Origin: Chlorobaculum thiosulfatiphilum | Lineage (GTDB): Bacteria; Bacteroidota; Chlorobiia; Chlorobiales; Chlorobiaceae | Assembly: GCF_006265165.1 (NCBI RefSeq) | Contig: NZ_VDCH01000002.1 | Location: 111,000-174,999, forward strand | DNA: 64,000 nucleotides | Direction: 5' to 3' | Shown here: one piece after another, positions 32,829 through 42,449 of the stretch | How positions within the stretch are numbered: the stretch's first letter is position 1 | Layout of the letters: the number at the start of each line of letters is the position of its first letter | Made by a program: the position numbers and the translations under genes | Notes under the pieces: model-generated | Databases searched by the model: none | What the model was told of the DNA's origin: nothing | What the model saw: only the letters and a program-made list of their open reading frames with translations

Positions 32829-34748
32829 TCAAATCTGCACCTGCACACCAATCTCGATCACCTGGCCCGAAGGGAGATCGTAATATGCCGTAGCGCTCAG
32901 CGCGTTGCGAGCCATCAGGGCGAACAGCTTTTTCCGCCAGAGGCTCATTTTCGATTTCATACCCGTCACGATCTTCTCCCGGTTGAGAAAGAAGCTGATA
33001 GCCTCGGGCCTGAAGTGCATCCCTTGCTGGTTGGCCAGCGCGAGCACCTGCCGGATGTTGGGGTACTCCATGAAGCCGTACCTGGCGATAATCTTGTACA
33101 TGCCGTAATTGAGCTGCACCACCTCGACCTTCTTGCTGTTCGGCACCCTCGGCACCCGCTCGGTCGAAAAGTTGAGCAGCCCGACCTCGGAGTGCAAAAT
33201 CTTGTTGTGTCGCATGTTGTGCAACAGAGCCATCGGCACCACGTCAGGGTTTGCCGTCAGATAGACCGCCTGGCCCTTGACCCGTTGGGGCTGCTGAATG
33301 GCAAGACTGTCAACGAACTCGGCAACCGTGAGCGTACGATCTGCGATCTGCTTTTGCAGCAGCCTGCGTCCCTGCTTCCAGGTCAGCATGACCGTGAAGA
33401 GCACGGCGCCGACCACCAGAGGGAACCATGCGCCGTGAAGCAATTTGCTGACGCTGGCCCCGAAAAACGACAGGTCGATAATCAGGAAAAATCCCATCAG
33501 GAGGTTGATGGCCGTACGATTCCAGTTCCAGAGATCACGGGCGACATAATAGAACAGCACGGCTGAAATCAGCATGGTTGCCGTCACCGCTACGCCATAC
33601 GCCGAGGCGAGCTTGCTGGACGAACCGAAACCGGCGACCAGCGCAATCGTGGCAAACATCAGCGACCAGTTGGCCGCAGGAACGTAAATCTGGCCGATGT
33701 GGCTGGCCGAGGTGTGCCGCACGGTGAGTCTCGGAATGTAACCGAGCTGAATACCTTGCTGGGTCAGCGAAAAAACCCCGGTAATCAGCGCCTGAGAAGC
33801 GATGATTGTCGCGAGCGTCGCCAGAATGACCATGGGAATGAGGCCCCAGGAGGGCACCAGCGCATAAAAAGGATTGTATGACTTTTCAGGCTCGGAGAGC
33901 AGCACCGCCCCCTGTCCAAAATAGTTCATCAAGAGTGAGGGTAACACCAGCACCAGCCAGGTCAGCCGGATCGGGCGTTTGCCGAAATGGCCCATATCGG
34001 CATACAGCGCCTCCGCGCCGGTCACGGCAAGAAAAACCGCGCCAAGCACCATGAACCCTTTGGCTTGGTTGTTCATGAGAAACTCGATTCCGTACCACGG
34101 AAAAACAGCCTGCAATATCTGCGGATAACGGACGATTTCAACCAGACCGAGCAGCCCAATCGAAGTGAACCAAAGCAGAATAATGGGCCCAAAAAACGAC
34201 CCGACCTTGGCTGTGCCATGATGCTGGAAAAGAAACAGCCCGGCCAGAATGGCAATCGTCACGGGGATCATGAAGGGAGTGAAGCTCGGCGCGATGAGCT
34301 GGATGCCCTCGACGGCGCTGAGCACTGAAATCGACGGCGTAATCATGCCGTCGCCATAGAGCAGCGCCGCGCCGAACAGGCCGAGACTAACCAGAATCCA
34401 CCGTTCGCTCTTGCTCTTCTTGCTGTGGGAAATGATCAGGGAGGTCAGGGCCAGAATGCCGCCCTCACCTTCGTTATCAGCCCTCATAATGAAGGTCAGG
34501 TACTTCAGCGTGACGATCAGGAGGAGCGCCCAGATCAGCAGCGAAAGCACCCCGAGCACATTGGGAGTGGTTACGGGAATGCTGAACTCACCATGAAAAC
34601 ACTCCCGGATCGCATAGAGCGGGCTGGTGCCGATATCGCCGAACACCACGCCAAGCGCGGCAAACGACAGGGTGAGAAGGCGCTTGGGATCAGACCTGCT
34701 GGAGTGAGAACGAGAAGATAAATGAGAATCTCCGGATGTCGTGGACAT
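32829..34748 (-). CDS. kup: Potassium uptake protein Kup
   Basis: Constitutive potassium/proton symporter of the KUP/HAK family. 639 residues, the usual length: N-terminal SFAALGVVFGDIGTSPLYAI signature, 12 membrane helices, FQHHGTAKVGSFFGPIILLWF, then a cytosolic C-terminal domain (about 470-639). ATG at 34748. The 197 bases in front of it contain competing short hairpins and could be a regulated leader. Confidence 0.95.
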   Translation of the reverse strand: MSTTSGDSHLSSRSHSSRSDPKRLLTLSFAALGVVFGDIGTSPLYAIRECFHGEFSIPVTTPNVLGVLSLLIWALLLIVTLKYLTFIMRADNEGEGGILALTSLIISHSKKSKSERWILVSLGLFGAALLYGDGMITPSISVLSAVEGIQLIAPSFTPFMIPVTIAILAGLFLFQHHGTAKVGSFFGPIILLWFTSIGLLGLVEIVRYPQILQAVFPWYGIEFLMNNQAKGFMVLGAVFLAVTGAEALYADMGHFGKRPIRLTWLVLVLPSLLMNYFGQGAVLLSEPEKSYNPFYALVPSWGLIPMVILATLATIIASQALITGVFSLTQQGIQLGYIPRLTVRHTSASHIGQIYVPAANWSLMFATIALVAGFGSSSKLASAYGVAVTATMLISAVLFYYVARDLWNWNRTAINLLMGFFLIIDLSFFGASVSKLLHGAWFPLVVGAVLFTVMLTWKQGRRLLQKQIADRTLTVAEFVDSLAIQQPQRVKGQAVYLTANPDVVPMALLHNMRHNKILHSEVGLLNFSTERVPRVPNSKKVEVVQLNYGMYKIIARYGFMEYPNIRQVLALANQQGMHFRPEAISFFLNREKIVTGMKSKMSLWRKKLFALMARNALSATAYYDLPSGQVIEIGVQVQI

Positions 34749-34945
34749 AGGCAGGAAAGTTCTTGTTACCGCAACGGGTTCACGCAGAAAAACTGATTAC
34801 GGCTGCTGAGGCCCCTCACAGGAGGAACGCCGGATATGGCTTACAAGCTCGAATATTAACGAACGGCTACACAAGCTTCGGATAATTAAAAACGAAAGAA
34901 TATACACAATCAGGCTCAATTACAAGCAAGGCCCCAAGCCGCGGC

Positions 34946-35944
34946 TTACGGCGAAACGCTGTCGTGGCTCATCATCTCCCGGAGCACCTCGTCAGCCAAC
35001 GAATCTCCAAGCGCCGATGCCCGCCGGAGGTCTTCCATTGCGCCTTGGCGATCCCCGGCGAGCCTCCGGACGACACCCCTGTTGTACCACCCAGAAGCAT
35101 TTTGCGGAGAGGCCGACACAACACGATTCAAATCTTCCAGCGCGCCCGGATAATCGCCCAGCGAGAGTCGCGCGAAGGCCCGGTTGTTCCGGGCCGCAAG
35201 CATGTCGGGATCGAGCACCAGCACCTTCGAGTAATCCTCGACGGCCTCTTTTGCCTCCCCGAGCGCCACATGAGTATTGCCCAGGTTGTACCACGCCACT
35301 TTGTAGCGAGGATCGATACCGACGGCCTTGAGATAATCGGCAACCGCGCCGGAGAGATCGCCGGAGAGATTTCTGGCGAGGCCCCGATTGTTGTAAGCGC
35401 CAACGAGCAACGGATCGAGTTCCGTGGCCCTGGTGAAATCGGCGATCGCCAGTGCATACCTCTTCATCGATGTCCTGACCGTACCGCGATTGTTGTACAA
35501 CTCCGCCATATCCGGCTTTAGCGCTATCGCGCGTGACATATCCGCATTGGCCTCGGCATACCGGCCAAGCGCCGCCAGGGTAAATCCGCGATTATTGTAG
35601 GCTCCGAACGAACGAGGATCGAGGCTTATGCTCTTGCTGTAATCGGCAAGCGCTCCTTTCAGGTCGCCAATCGAACCGCGGGCAAGGCCACGGTTGTAAT
35701 ACGCATCCGGATCGGCGGGGTCCAGACGTATGGCGCGGTTTAAATTTTCGATCGCGCCCGGATAATCCCCCCGAAGCCCCTTCTGGACTCCCTGCTCTAT
35801 CAGATTGTCAGCAGGCCCGGCTGCATGAACAAACAGCATGAGCGACAGCAATGACACCGCCATCAGCATGAGGGCCGCTATCCACTTTCCGGAATATCCT
35901 TTACGCTTGTTTCTCACGTTGCCGAAGCTGCTAAAAATGGCCAA
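34946..35944 (-). CDS. Membrane-anchored TPR-repeat protein
   Basis: 332 residues. Residues 20-42 (WIAALMLMAVSLLSLMLFVHAAG) form a signal or anchor; the rest is about eight tetratricopeptide units of the form A(I/L)xDxxxAIxLDPxxxxAYxNRGxARxxLGD. TPR proteins of this kind scaffold protein complexes in the periplasm; the target is unknown. No enzymatic domain. Likely monocistronic. Confidence 0.85.
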   Translation of the reverse strand: MAIFSSFGNVRNKRKGYSGKWIAALMLMAVSLLSLMLFVHAAGPADNLIEQGVQKGLRGDYPGAIENLNRAIRLDPADPDAYYNRGLARGSIGDLKGALADYSKSISLDPRSFGAYNNRGFTLAALGRYAEANADMSRAIALKPDMAELYNNRGTVRTSMKRYALAIADFTRATELDPLLVGAYNNRGLARNLSGDLSGAVADYLKAVGIDPRYKVAWYNLGNTHVALGEAKEAVEDYSKVLVLDPDMLAARNNRAFARLSLGDYPGALEDLNRVVSASPQNASGWYNRGVVRRLAGDRQGAMEDLRRASALGDSLADEVLREMMSHDSVSP

Positions 35945-36383
35945 TCCGAACGCGTCTTCTGTCAGATTGATTCAACAGTACGCGCCGCTTAAAAGCTTCC
36001 GTCGAGCAGCGCGCAAAATCCGGGCATCGCCGCTCCGCAATGCGTTAATCACGCGCATAACCGCACCAGATACAACGCAAACCCGAACATTTTTTGCCAT
36101 TCTTTTATTCAAAACAGCCTCCCTGGCAAGCAAAAAAACCGGCAAAGAGAAACAGCTAACGACAATAATTAAAGCAACTTAAAAAACAAACAAAATCCAT
36201 TATAGCGCACCAAGATCAGGCAAAACAACAGGATTTCGCACTTTAAAAACCTTTTTATTATATTAGCCCACGAGTTAATTACCGTGAAACAAAACAGCGC
36301 TCTACCAAAAACACTCCCATGAAAGAAACCGAAACCATACGCACCATCAGACCCGGTAGCCGCGCATTAACCAGTATGCGATT
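35945..36383. promoter_or_regulatory. Divergent intergenic region between TPR gene and rlpA
   Basis: 439 bases with no supported gene. The second half (about 36160-36330) is AT-rich and probably carries promoters for both divergent genes. The region around 36350 has a short open frame overlapping the rlpA start that is not protein-like. Confidence 0.45.
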
Positions 36384-36848
36384 ATGAAAAAACTCTTTAC
36401 CCAGTACTGCCGCCTTGCATTGGCATTATCACTCATCATGTCAGCCTCTCCGTCCAGCGCTCTTGCCAGCCAGAACGGAGCCATAAACCACACCATTTCC
36501 CAGAAAAGCAGCTCATCCCGGAGCACAGCAAAGCCTCGTCCCAACGCTGACCGGTTCATGGTCGCTGTCGGAAAGGCATCCTATTACGCCACCAGATTCC
36601 ACGGAAGAACAACGGCAAACGGCGAAACATTCGACATGAAAGAGTTCACCGCCGCCCACCGCTCGCTTCCATTCGGAACCATCGTGCGGGTAACCAACCT
36701 CAACAACGGAAAAATGGTCTTCGTAAAGATCAACGACCGCGGGCCATTCAAAAAAAACCGGATCATCGATCTCTCGAAAGCCGCCGCCAAGAAACTCGAC
36801 CTCGTTGACAACGGCATCGGCAGAGTCAAGATCGAAGCATACAACTGA
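36384..36848 (+). CDS. rlpA: RlpA-like double-psi beta-barrel protein
   Basis: 154 residues. Signal peptide about 1-28 ([18 protein letters not shown]). The domain [65 protein letters not shown] is the RlpA barrel; RlpA proteins of some species are lytic transglycosylases acting on denuded glycan strands, and the acid/base Asp is present in NDRGPF. No SPOR domain, so it is a short form. No lipobox cysteine is visible. Links with the cell-wall salvage genes at 18-23 kb and 50 kb are possible. Confidence 0.85.
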   Translation: MKKLFTQYCRLALALSLIMSASPSSALASQNGAINHTISQKSSSSRSTAKPRPNADRFMVAVGKASYYATRFHGRTTANGETFDMKEFTAAHRSLPFGTIVRVTNLNNGKMVFVKINDRGPFKKNRIIDLSKAAAKKLDLVDNGIGRVKIEAYN

Positions 36849-37561
36849 CCTCGACGAGTCAAAGCCAGTCAGCCCCCTGATCATTTCGGAAAAAGGGGGG
36901 CTCGCTCTAACCCGATTAGTGCAGTAAGCACAAACAGATTAACGGGTTAACCGATAATGCGGGAACCAGCATCACCGGAAAAGCAGCGAAATCCCGCGCC
37001 CCTTTCAGCAGACGGCATCCTCTGCAAGAAGGGCATCGCTAAAAACTTATTGCGCGTTTCGAATGCTGCGTTAGGCGATGCTCGAACTCCTCGTGTGCCC
37101 TGTGTGCACTCCGGTTTCTGCGCTCCGTCCGCCTTGTACACGAACCGCTCATCACACTTTTCAGAGACGCCCTGTATTCACGACCCAGCCTCGCCACCAT
37201 TCACGATCGCTGGCATAAACCCGTAAACCACTATTAAACAACAGGATGCGGCGCGAAAAAAAAATAGCGAACAGTCCCGCCAACCCCTCCGGCCTCAAAA
37301 CTATTGCTTACTCAGGGCTATATGAATACATGGCTGCATCGCTATTTTACTTGCATCACAAAGCGCCCTACCCTATATTAACAATTGTTGCAAAACCTGT
37401 TGACGTCACCTCTTTTCCCCCGGCTTCTGCCAGTTAGCTGGAGATTCCACGTTGTCTTCCGAGGCTGTCAGCGGATTTTCTGATCGTTATTCGCCATTAT
37501 TATTCGTGCGTTTCACTTCACTTCGATCCAGTTCATGCAATGTAAATAAGGAGAACCCGTT
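36849..37561. other. 713 bases without a supported gene
   Basis: After rlpA comes an inverted repeat AGCCCCC (36871-36877) / GGGGGCT (36896-36902) that may end transcription. Next is a GC-rich stretch (36957-37190) with frames open by composition but no family likeness, possibly a remnant. An AT-rich stretch (37240-37400) follows, then the fccA leader. TTGACG near 37400 resembles a -35 box; no good -10 partner is visible. Confidence 0.5.
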
Positions 37562-37954
37562 ATGCTTCCAAAAAAGAACGTAATGCTGGGCCTGGTGTTC
37601 ACCGTAGTGCCGTTGTTTCATGCCGGCAGTACGGTGATGGCCGCCGACGCGCCAGCGCCGGCTACGGTTGCCGCCCCGGCCCCGACTCCAGCTATGGATC
37701 CGGCCAAGATGCGTGAACGCGGCCAGATACTGGCGCTTTCCTGCTCCGGCTGCCATGGCACCGACGGTAAAAGCTCAAGCATCATGCCTTCGATTTACGG
37801 CAAGACCACCGGCTATATCGAATCCGCGTTGCTCGATTTCAAATCCGGCGCCCGGATGTCCACGGTAATGGGCAGACATGCCAAAGGTTACACGCCTGAA
37901 GAGATTCACCTGATTGCCGAGTATTTCGGAAATCTGTCGAAAAAGAAAAATTAA
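37562..37954 (+). CDS. fccA: Flavocytochrome c sulfide dehydrogenase, cytochrome subunit
   Basis: 130 residues: signal peptide about 1-27, an Ala/Pro linker, then a monohaem class I cytochrome c with CSGCH (C61, C64, H65) and a later methionine ligand (about M99-M103). AAGGAG 8 bases before the ATG. It passes electrons from the sulfide-oxidising flavoprotein encoded 16 bases downstream to the soluble cytochrome pool and photosystem; periplasmic. The single haem and the neighbour make FccA near certain. Confidence 0.93.
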   Translation: MLPKKNVMLGLVFTVVPLFHAGSTVMAADAPAPATVAAPAPTPAMDPAKMRERGQILALSCSGCHGTDGKSSSIMPSIYGKTTGYIESALLDFKSGARMSTVMGRHAKGYTPEEIHLIAEYFGNLSKKKN

Positions 37955-37970
37955 CCGGAGGAAAAGGGTC

Positions 37971-39266
37971 ATGAGTATTTCAAGGCGTGATTTCAACAAA
38001 CTGCTTGTATCGGGCGTCGCCGGTTCGGCATTCGGACTTTTCGGCATGAGCGGCAATACCTTTGCGGCTGGCGGATCGAAAAAACATGTGGTTGTCGTCG
38101 GCGGTGGGTTCGGCGGCGCGGCTACGGCCAAATATCTCAGAAAGCTCGATCCGTCAATTTCCGTGACGCTGATCGAGCAGAAGCTCTCCTACATTACCTG
38201 CCCGTTCAGCAACTGGGTGCTCGGCGGACTGAAAACCATGAAAGACATCACCCACACCTACACGGCACTCCGCACCAAACATGGCGTGAACGTCATTGCC
38301 GACAGGGTCGTCTCGATCGATGCCGCGAAAGGTACGCTCAAGCTTGCGGGCGGCAGGGTTATCGGCTATGATCGTCTCGTCGTCTCTCCCGGCATCGATT
38401 TCAAGTACGACGCCATTCCGGGATACAGCCAGAAAATCGCCGAATCGAAAATACCTCACGCCTGGCAGGCTGGCCCGCAGACGGTGCTTCTGCATCGCCA
38501 GCTTCAGACGATGAAAAATGGCGGCGCCGTTCTCATCTGTCCGCCGGACAACCCGTTCCGCTGCCCTCCCGGCCCATACGAGCGCGCCAGTCTGGTCGCG
38601 CACTACCTGAAAAAACACAAGCCGAAATCGAAGGTCATCATTCTCGATGCCAAAGAGAAGTTCTCCAAGCAGGGACTCTTCACCAAAGGATGGGAGCGGC
38701 TCTATCCGGGCATGATCGAATGGCACAGCTCGACTGGCGGTGGCAAGGTTCTTGGCGTCGATGCCAAGGCCATGACGGTTGAAACCGATTTCGGCGCGAT
38801 CAAAGGCGCGGTGATCAACATCATCCCGCCGCAGAAGGCCGGCAAAATCGCTTTCGACGCGGGTCTTACCAATGAAAAAGGGTGGTGCCCGGTCCATCCC
38901 GCCTCGTTCGAATCGACGCTGCACAAGGGCGTTCACGTCATCGGCGACGCCTGCATCGCCGGCGCCATGCCGAAATCCGGCTTCGCGGCCAGCAGCCAGG
39001 GCAAGGTTGCCGCAGCGGCGATCATCAATATGCTTCGCGGACAGGAACCGGCTCCGCCGTCTCTGGTCAATACCTGCTACAGCCTGATCGGGCCGGAATA
39101 CGGCATCTCCGTGGCTGGAGTCTATGAGTTCGCCGCGACTGGCATTATCGAAATACCGGGATCGGGAGGACTTACGCCTGCCGATGCGAGCGACGACCAG
39201 TTGGCGCAGGAGGCGATGTTCGCCGAGGGCTGGTACACCAATATCAGCAAGGATATCTGGGGATAA
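37971..39266 (+). CDS. fccB: Flavocytochrome c sulfide dehydrogenase, flavoprotein subunit
   Basis: 431 residues from the ATG at 37971, 16 bases after fccA, with GGAGG ahead. A twin-arginine signal ([19 protein letters not shown]) exports it folded. FAD loop [19 protein letters not shown]. Redox cysteines are in [10 protein letters not shown] and in [16 protein letters not shown], the pair that forms the catalytic disulfide. The C-terminal FCSD-type domain ends at [12 protein letters not shown]. It oxidises sulfide to polysulfide/sulfur in the periplasm. Confidence 0.95.
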   Translation: MSISRRDFNKLLVSGVAGSAFGLFGMSGNTFAAGGSKKHVVVVGGGFGGAATAKYLRKLDPSISVTLIEQKLSYITCPFSNWVLGGLKTMKDITHTYTALRTKHGVNVIADRVVSIDAAKGTLKLAGGRVIGYDRLVVSPGIDFKYDAIPGYSQKIAESKIPHAWQAGPQTVLLHRQLQTMKNGGAVLICPPDNPFRCPPGPYERASLVAHYLKKHKPKSKVIILDAKEKFSKQGLFTKGWERLYPGMIEWHSSTGGGKVLGVDAKAMTVETDFGAIKGAVINIIPPQKAGKIAFDAGLTNEKGWCPVHPASFESTLHKGVHVIGDACIAGAMPKSGFAASSQGKVAAAAIINMLRGQEPAPPSLVNTCYSLIGPEYGISVAGVYEFAATGIIEIPGSGGLTPADASDDQLAQEAMFAEGWYTNISKDIWG

Positions 39267-39574
39267 ACCGGAGCTTGCGACCGTACTGCGTTCGGCAGGC
39301 ATTATTGCATGAACTGCATCTTACGGGCATCTCAAAGATTGACCGTAGCGCCAAAAGGACTCCCCCCTTCAGCGCACGGCAATCAGAGAGATGCCCTTTT
39401 TGATTTTCGAGCGCGATGTGAAGGAACGCACATACAGACCTTTTTCGGGCAGAGACTGACCCTCAATGGCATGGGCTCTGATCTGCCTGCCTACATCCAA
39501 AATGCAGCCCCGGCTGTCGGGAACCTATCACCAAAGCGCCGATTTTTTCTGCCTCTGCCCACCACGCCGCGGGG
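39267..39574. other. 308 bases between convergent fccB and msrB
   Basis: No supported gene, repeat or terminator. Open frames here are shadows of low complexity. The end of transcription for both genes probably lies within it. Confidence 0.45.
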
Positions 39575-40135
39575 TCACTGCGCCGTCGCTTTTTCGTGCT
39601 TGTCCGGCTCGAAATCGAGCGAGATCGAGTTCATGCAAAAGCGCTTACCGGTCGGCGGCGGGCCGTCGTCGAAGAGGTGGCCGAGATGCGCGCCGCACCG
39701 TCCACAAAGCACCTCGGTTCGCGCCATGCCGAAAGCGTTGTCTGGCCGATAGATGACGCTGCCGGGACGAACGGTTTCGAAAAAACTCGGCCAGCCGCAC
39801 GTGCTGGCGAACTTGGCGTCCGAACGGAACAGCTCGTTGCCGCAAGCCGCGCAGTAGTAGGTGCCGAGTCCCTCGTAATTCCAGTACTTCCCGGTAAATG
39901 CCCGTTCGGTCTCCCCGTGGCGCGCCACGGCGTAGAGTTCAGGCGAGAGCACCTGCTTCCAGACGGAATCCGGCAGGTCGAGCCGGGTCGTGTCGGTGCG
40001 GGAGTAGTAGGGATTGTTCGGGTGGCTGGCGTTGTTCATGGCGTTGTCCGGTTTCGGTGGCGAAGATTTTGGCGAGGCAAGACAGGCGGATAAGGCCGTC
40101 AGCATCACAAAAACCTGAATGGCGAAGGATCTCAT
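39575..40135 (-). CDS. msrB: Peptide methionine-(R)-S-oxide reductase, lipoprotein form
   Basis: 186 residues from the ATG at 40135. Residues 1-18 are a lipoprotein signal with lipobox LSAC (C18), so it is exported to the periplasm. MsrB domain: structural zinc pairs CAAC (C95, C98) and CGRC (C144, C147), substrate block CGWPSFFE, and catalytic cysteine in RFCMNSISL. It repairs oxidised methionine. Much longer frames in this region are shadows of the MFS gene. Confidence 0.92.
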   Translation of the reverse strand: MRSFAIQVFVMLTALSACLASPKSSPPKPDNAMNNASHPNNPYYSRTDTTRLDLPDSVWKQVLSPELYAVARHGETERAFTGKYWNYEGLGTYYCAACGNELFRSDAKFASTCGWPSFFETVRPGSVIYRPDNAFGMARTEVLCGRCGAHLGHLFDDGPPPTGKRFCMNSISLDFEPDKHEKATAQ

Positions 40136-40185
40136 ATCGGTCACGGTTTTTCCCCACAACGCCCCCGCCGCCCCAAGCGTTCCGG

Positions 40186-41511
40186 CTATGGTTCGTTCGC
40201 TGAACGGTACTCCTGCCAGGCCCGCGTTATCTCCTTGCGCGACATGAACAGAAAAATCGTGGCGGCGATGGTGACCATCGCGCCCGTCCGGAGCGCCACG
40301 GCGGTGCTGAAATGCTCCGAAAGCAGACCCATCAAGAGGTTGCCGAATGGCATAAGTCCAAGCAGTACCATCAGATAGATGCTCATGACGCGCCCACGGA
40401 AACGGTCTTCGACGAGGCGCTGCACCGTGCCGGTCATCGTCGCGAAGGCGGTCAACATGCCGAGGCCGGAGATGAACAGACAGCCAAGCGCCACCGGCAG
40501 CCAAGTCGCGAAGGTGAACGCCAGCAGCCCAAAGGCGAAGGTCAGCACTCCGCCGATCACCTTGATGCTGCCACGCACCCCGCCGCTCGTCATCGACACC
40601 ACCACCGTGCCGCAGAGCGAGCCAAGACCGAAGGCCGAGTAGAGGTAGCCCATGCCATCCGCCCCGATGCCGAAGACCCGCTTGGCGACCACCGGCAGCA
40701 TCGCCATGAACGACCAGCCAAAGATCGAGACCACGGCGACGAACAGTACGATCGTGCGAATGATCGGATGCCGCCAGGCGTAGGCGATGCCGTCGCGGAT
40801 CGACTGGATCGGATGCTCCGGAGCTATCGAACGCGGGGCCGATTGCGGCAGCTCGATAGCCAGCAGCGCGGCGATGACGGCAATGAAGCTCATGCCGTTG
40901 GCGATGAACGCGCCGCCCGTGCCGATCCAGGTGATCATGAACCCGGCCAGCACCGGGCCGATCACGCGCGAAGCGTTGAAAATGGAGGAGTTCAGCGCCA
41001 CCGCTACCGGCAGGTGACGCCGCTCCACGATTTCGCTGATGAATGCCTGAATGGCCGGAGTGGCGACCGCGCTGACGCTGCCGATGAGAAACGCGAGAAC
41101 GAGAATCACCGGAATCGTGGCCAGCCCGGCAAGAATGAGTGCGCCGAAAACGAAGGAGAGCAGCATCAGCAGAACCTGCGACCAGAGCAGCACCGCCTTG
41201 CGGGGATAGCGATCGACAAGCATCCCGCCGAAGAGCGACAGGAGCAAGGTCGGCACGGTCGAAGCCGCCGCCGCCACGCCCACCCAGAACGCCGATCCGG
41301 TCATATCGAAAACCAGCCACCCCTGCGCCACGATCTCGATCCACGTGCCAATCATCGAAATGATCTGGCCCACGAAATAGAGCCGGAAGCTCCGGCTTGC
41401 AAAAGGAGGAAAGGCTTCGAGCAGCTTCGCCTTCACGCCGCCGGATGAGGGCGCTGGCAGGTTGGATGTTTCGTTTTTCCCGGAAGGATGCTCGTCAGCG
41501 ACAGCGCTCAT
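40186..41511 (-). CDS. MFS transporter (EntS/MFS_3 type)
   Basis: 441 residues with 12 membrane helices from the ATG at 41511. The loop 2-3 motif is GGMLVDRYPRKAVLLWSQ, the major-facilitator signature; RFRGRVMSIYLMVLLGLMPFGNLLMG is the second-half counterpart. The type resembles the enterobactin exporter family, but the substrate is unknown. It ends 50 bases before msrB, on the same strand, so the two may share a transcript. Divergent from the acetate-transporter gene. Confidence 0.88.
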   Translation of the reverse strand: MSAVADEHPSGKNETSNLPAPSSGGVKAKLLEAFPPFASRSFRLYFVGQIISMIGTWIEIVAQGWLVFDMTGSAFWVGVAAAASTVPTLLLSLFGGMLVDRYPRKAVLLWSQVLLMLLSFVFGALILAGLATIPVILVLAFLIGSVSAVATPAIQAFISEIVERRHLPVAVALNSSIFNASRVIGPVLAGFMITWIGTGGAFIANGMSFIAVIAALLAIELPQSAPRSIAPEHPIQSIRDGIAYAWRHPIIRTIVLFVAVVSIFGWSFMAMLPVVAKRVFGIGADGMGYLYSAFGLGSLCGTVVVSMTSGGVRGSIKVIGGVLTFAFGLLAFTFATWLPVALGCLFISGLGMLTAFATMTGTVQRLVEDRFRGRVMSIYLMVLLGLMPFGNLLMGLLSEHFSTAVALRTGAMVTIAATIFLFMSRKEITRAWQEYRSANEP

Positions 41512-41853
41512 AGGTAGTCAGTCATCAGTCATTCGTACACGGAACTCAAAGCAGGAGAAAAGGTAGAAAAAAGAACCATCACGGCAATCGGATTCAATCC
41601 GGTAACTGACTTTCAGCCCAAAGGTCACAGTGTTCGGGTATCGGGCATTTTTCGAACCCAAGTACTCCTGGAAGCGGCAAAAGTTAACACGTCATACAAT
41701 CCGGAGAGCAAACAAACAAATCAGAATTAACACCGATTAAAACTAAATTCGCGCACGGTGTCCGGACACGCCCATTCCCACAAGGAAAAGGAAGTCCGGA
41801 CGCCGCATTGTCGTTTCTTCATTTTTCTAACAACTGGAAAAGGAGTACTTCCG
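41512..41853. promoter_or_regulatory. Divergent intergenic region with a 12-bp palindrome
   Basis: 342 bases between the MFS gene and the acetate transporter. It holds the perfect palindrome GTGTCCGGACAC at 41758-41769 and a second TCCGGA core at 41795-41800, both in the leader of the transporter gene. They may be operator half sites. Nothing else is seen. Confidence 0.5.
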
Positions 41854-42399
41854 ATGAATGTAGTAAATCCGGAAGCAATTGGCGTATTCGGGCTTGTGGT
41901 GACCGTATGGGTATTTGGTCTCGAGCAGCTCGGATTCGGAGTGAACAAGGATACGGACCATGCCGCACTGGGCAGAAATCTGGCAAACGTCGCGCTCTGG
42001 TTCGGCGGCGTCGCCCAGATTTTCACTGCGCTCTGCATCTACCTGTTCGACGTAGGAGTGCCGCCAGAAATCAGAGTCTATCTGGGAACCGTTTTCGCAA
42101 CCTACGGACTCTTCTGGGTTGTCGTGGCCATGCACTTCTACAATCCCGGTGACAAGAACGTCTATGCCCATTTCTTTCTCGGAATTTTCTTCATGACCGC
42201 GCTTTTCAGCTACAAGGCAATCCTGCTCGGCAAGATATGGCCTCTGGCGACGGTTCTTCTGCTCATCAACGGCTTGACGATTCTTCTGCCGTTCACCTGG
42301 TACAAGCAGAACGCAATCATCACGAAACTCTGCGGAGCGCTGAACGTCGCCATCGGCGTCTGCGCGGTGCCGATCCTCATGCACGCCCTCGGACTTTGA
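41854..42399 (+). CDS. Acetate uptake transporter (GPR1/FUN34/YaaH family)
   Basis: 181 residues with six membrane helices. The family N-terminal signature NPEAIGVFGLVVTVWVFGLEQLG corresponds to the conserved NPAPLGL block; AHFFLGIFFMTALFSYKA is helix 4. AAAAGGAG stands ahead of the ATG at 41854; the longer open frame to 41758 has no likeness. Members transport acetate or succinate as short chain acids or anions. Fits a phototroph that assimilates acetate with carbon dioxide. A GC-rich hairpin follows the stop. Confidence 0.88.
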   Translation: MNVVNPEAIGVFGLVVTVWVFGLEQLGFGVNKDTDHAALGRNLANVALWFGGVAQIFTALCIYLFDVGVPPEIRVYLGTVFATYGLFWVVVAMHFYNPGDKNVYAHFFLGIFFMTALFSYKAILLGKIWPLATVLLLINGLTILLPFTWYKQNAIITKLCGALNVAIGVCAVPILMHALGL

Positions 42400-42410
42400 C
42401 GTCCATGATT

Positions 42411-42449
42411 CTCCGGGCCGCTAAACTCATCGAGTGAAACGGCCCGGGG
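42411..42449 (+). terminator. GC-rich hairpin after the acetate transporter
   Basis: CCGGGCCG (42413-42420) pairs with CGGCCCGG (42440-42447), extended by two further pairs. No T-run follows, so it may also act as an mRNA 3' stabiliser. Confidence 0.6.

Noticed and set aside
36957..37226. 89-residue frame in the gap after rlpA
   Set aside because: Pro/Cys/Ser-rich with no recognisable pattern and no ribosome site; kept only as possible remnant sequence.
37246..37437. 63-residue frame before fccA
   Set aside because: AT-rich promoter-like DNA; no start signal or protein-like periodicity.
39575..41344. 589-codon minus-strand frame reaching far upstream of msrB
   Set aside because: Only the last 186 residues are MsrB with a lipoprotein signal; the rest overlaps the MFS gene in another frame and is low-complexity.
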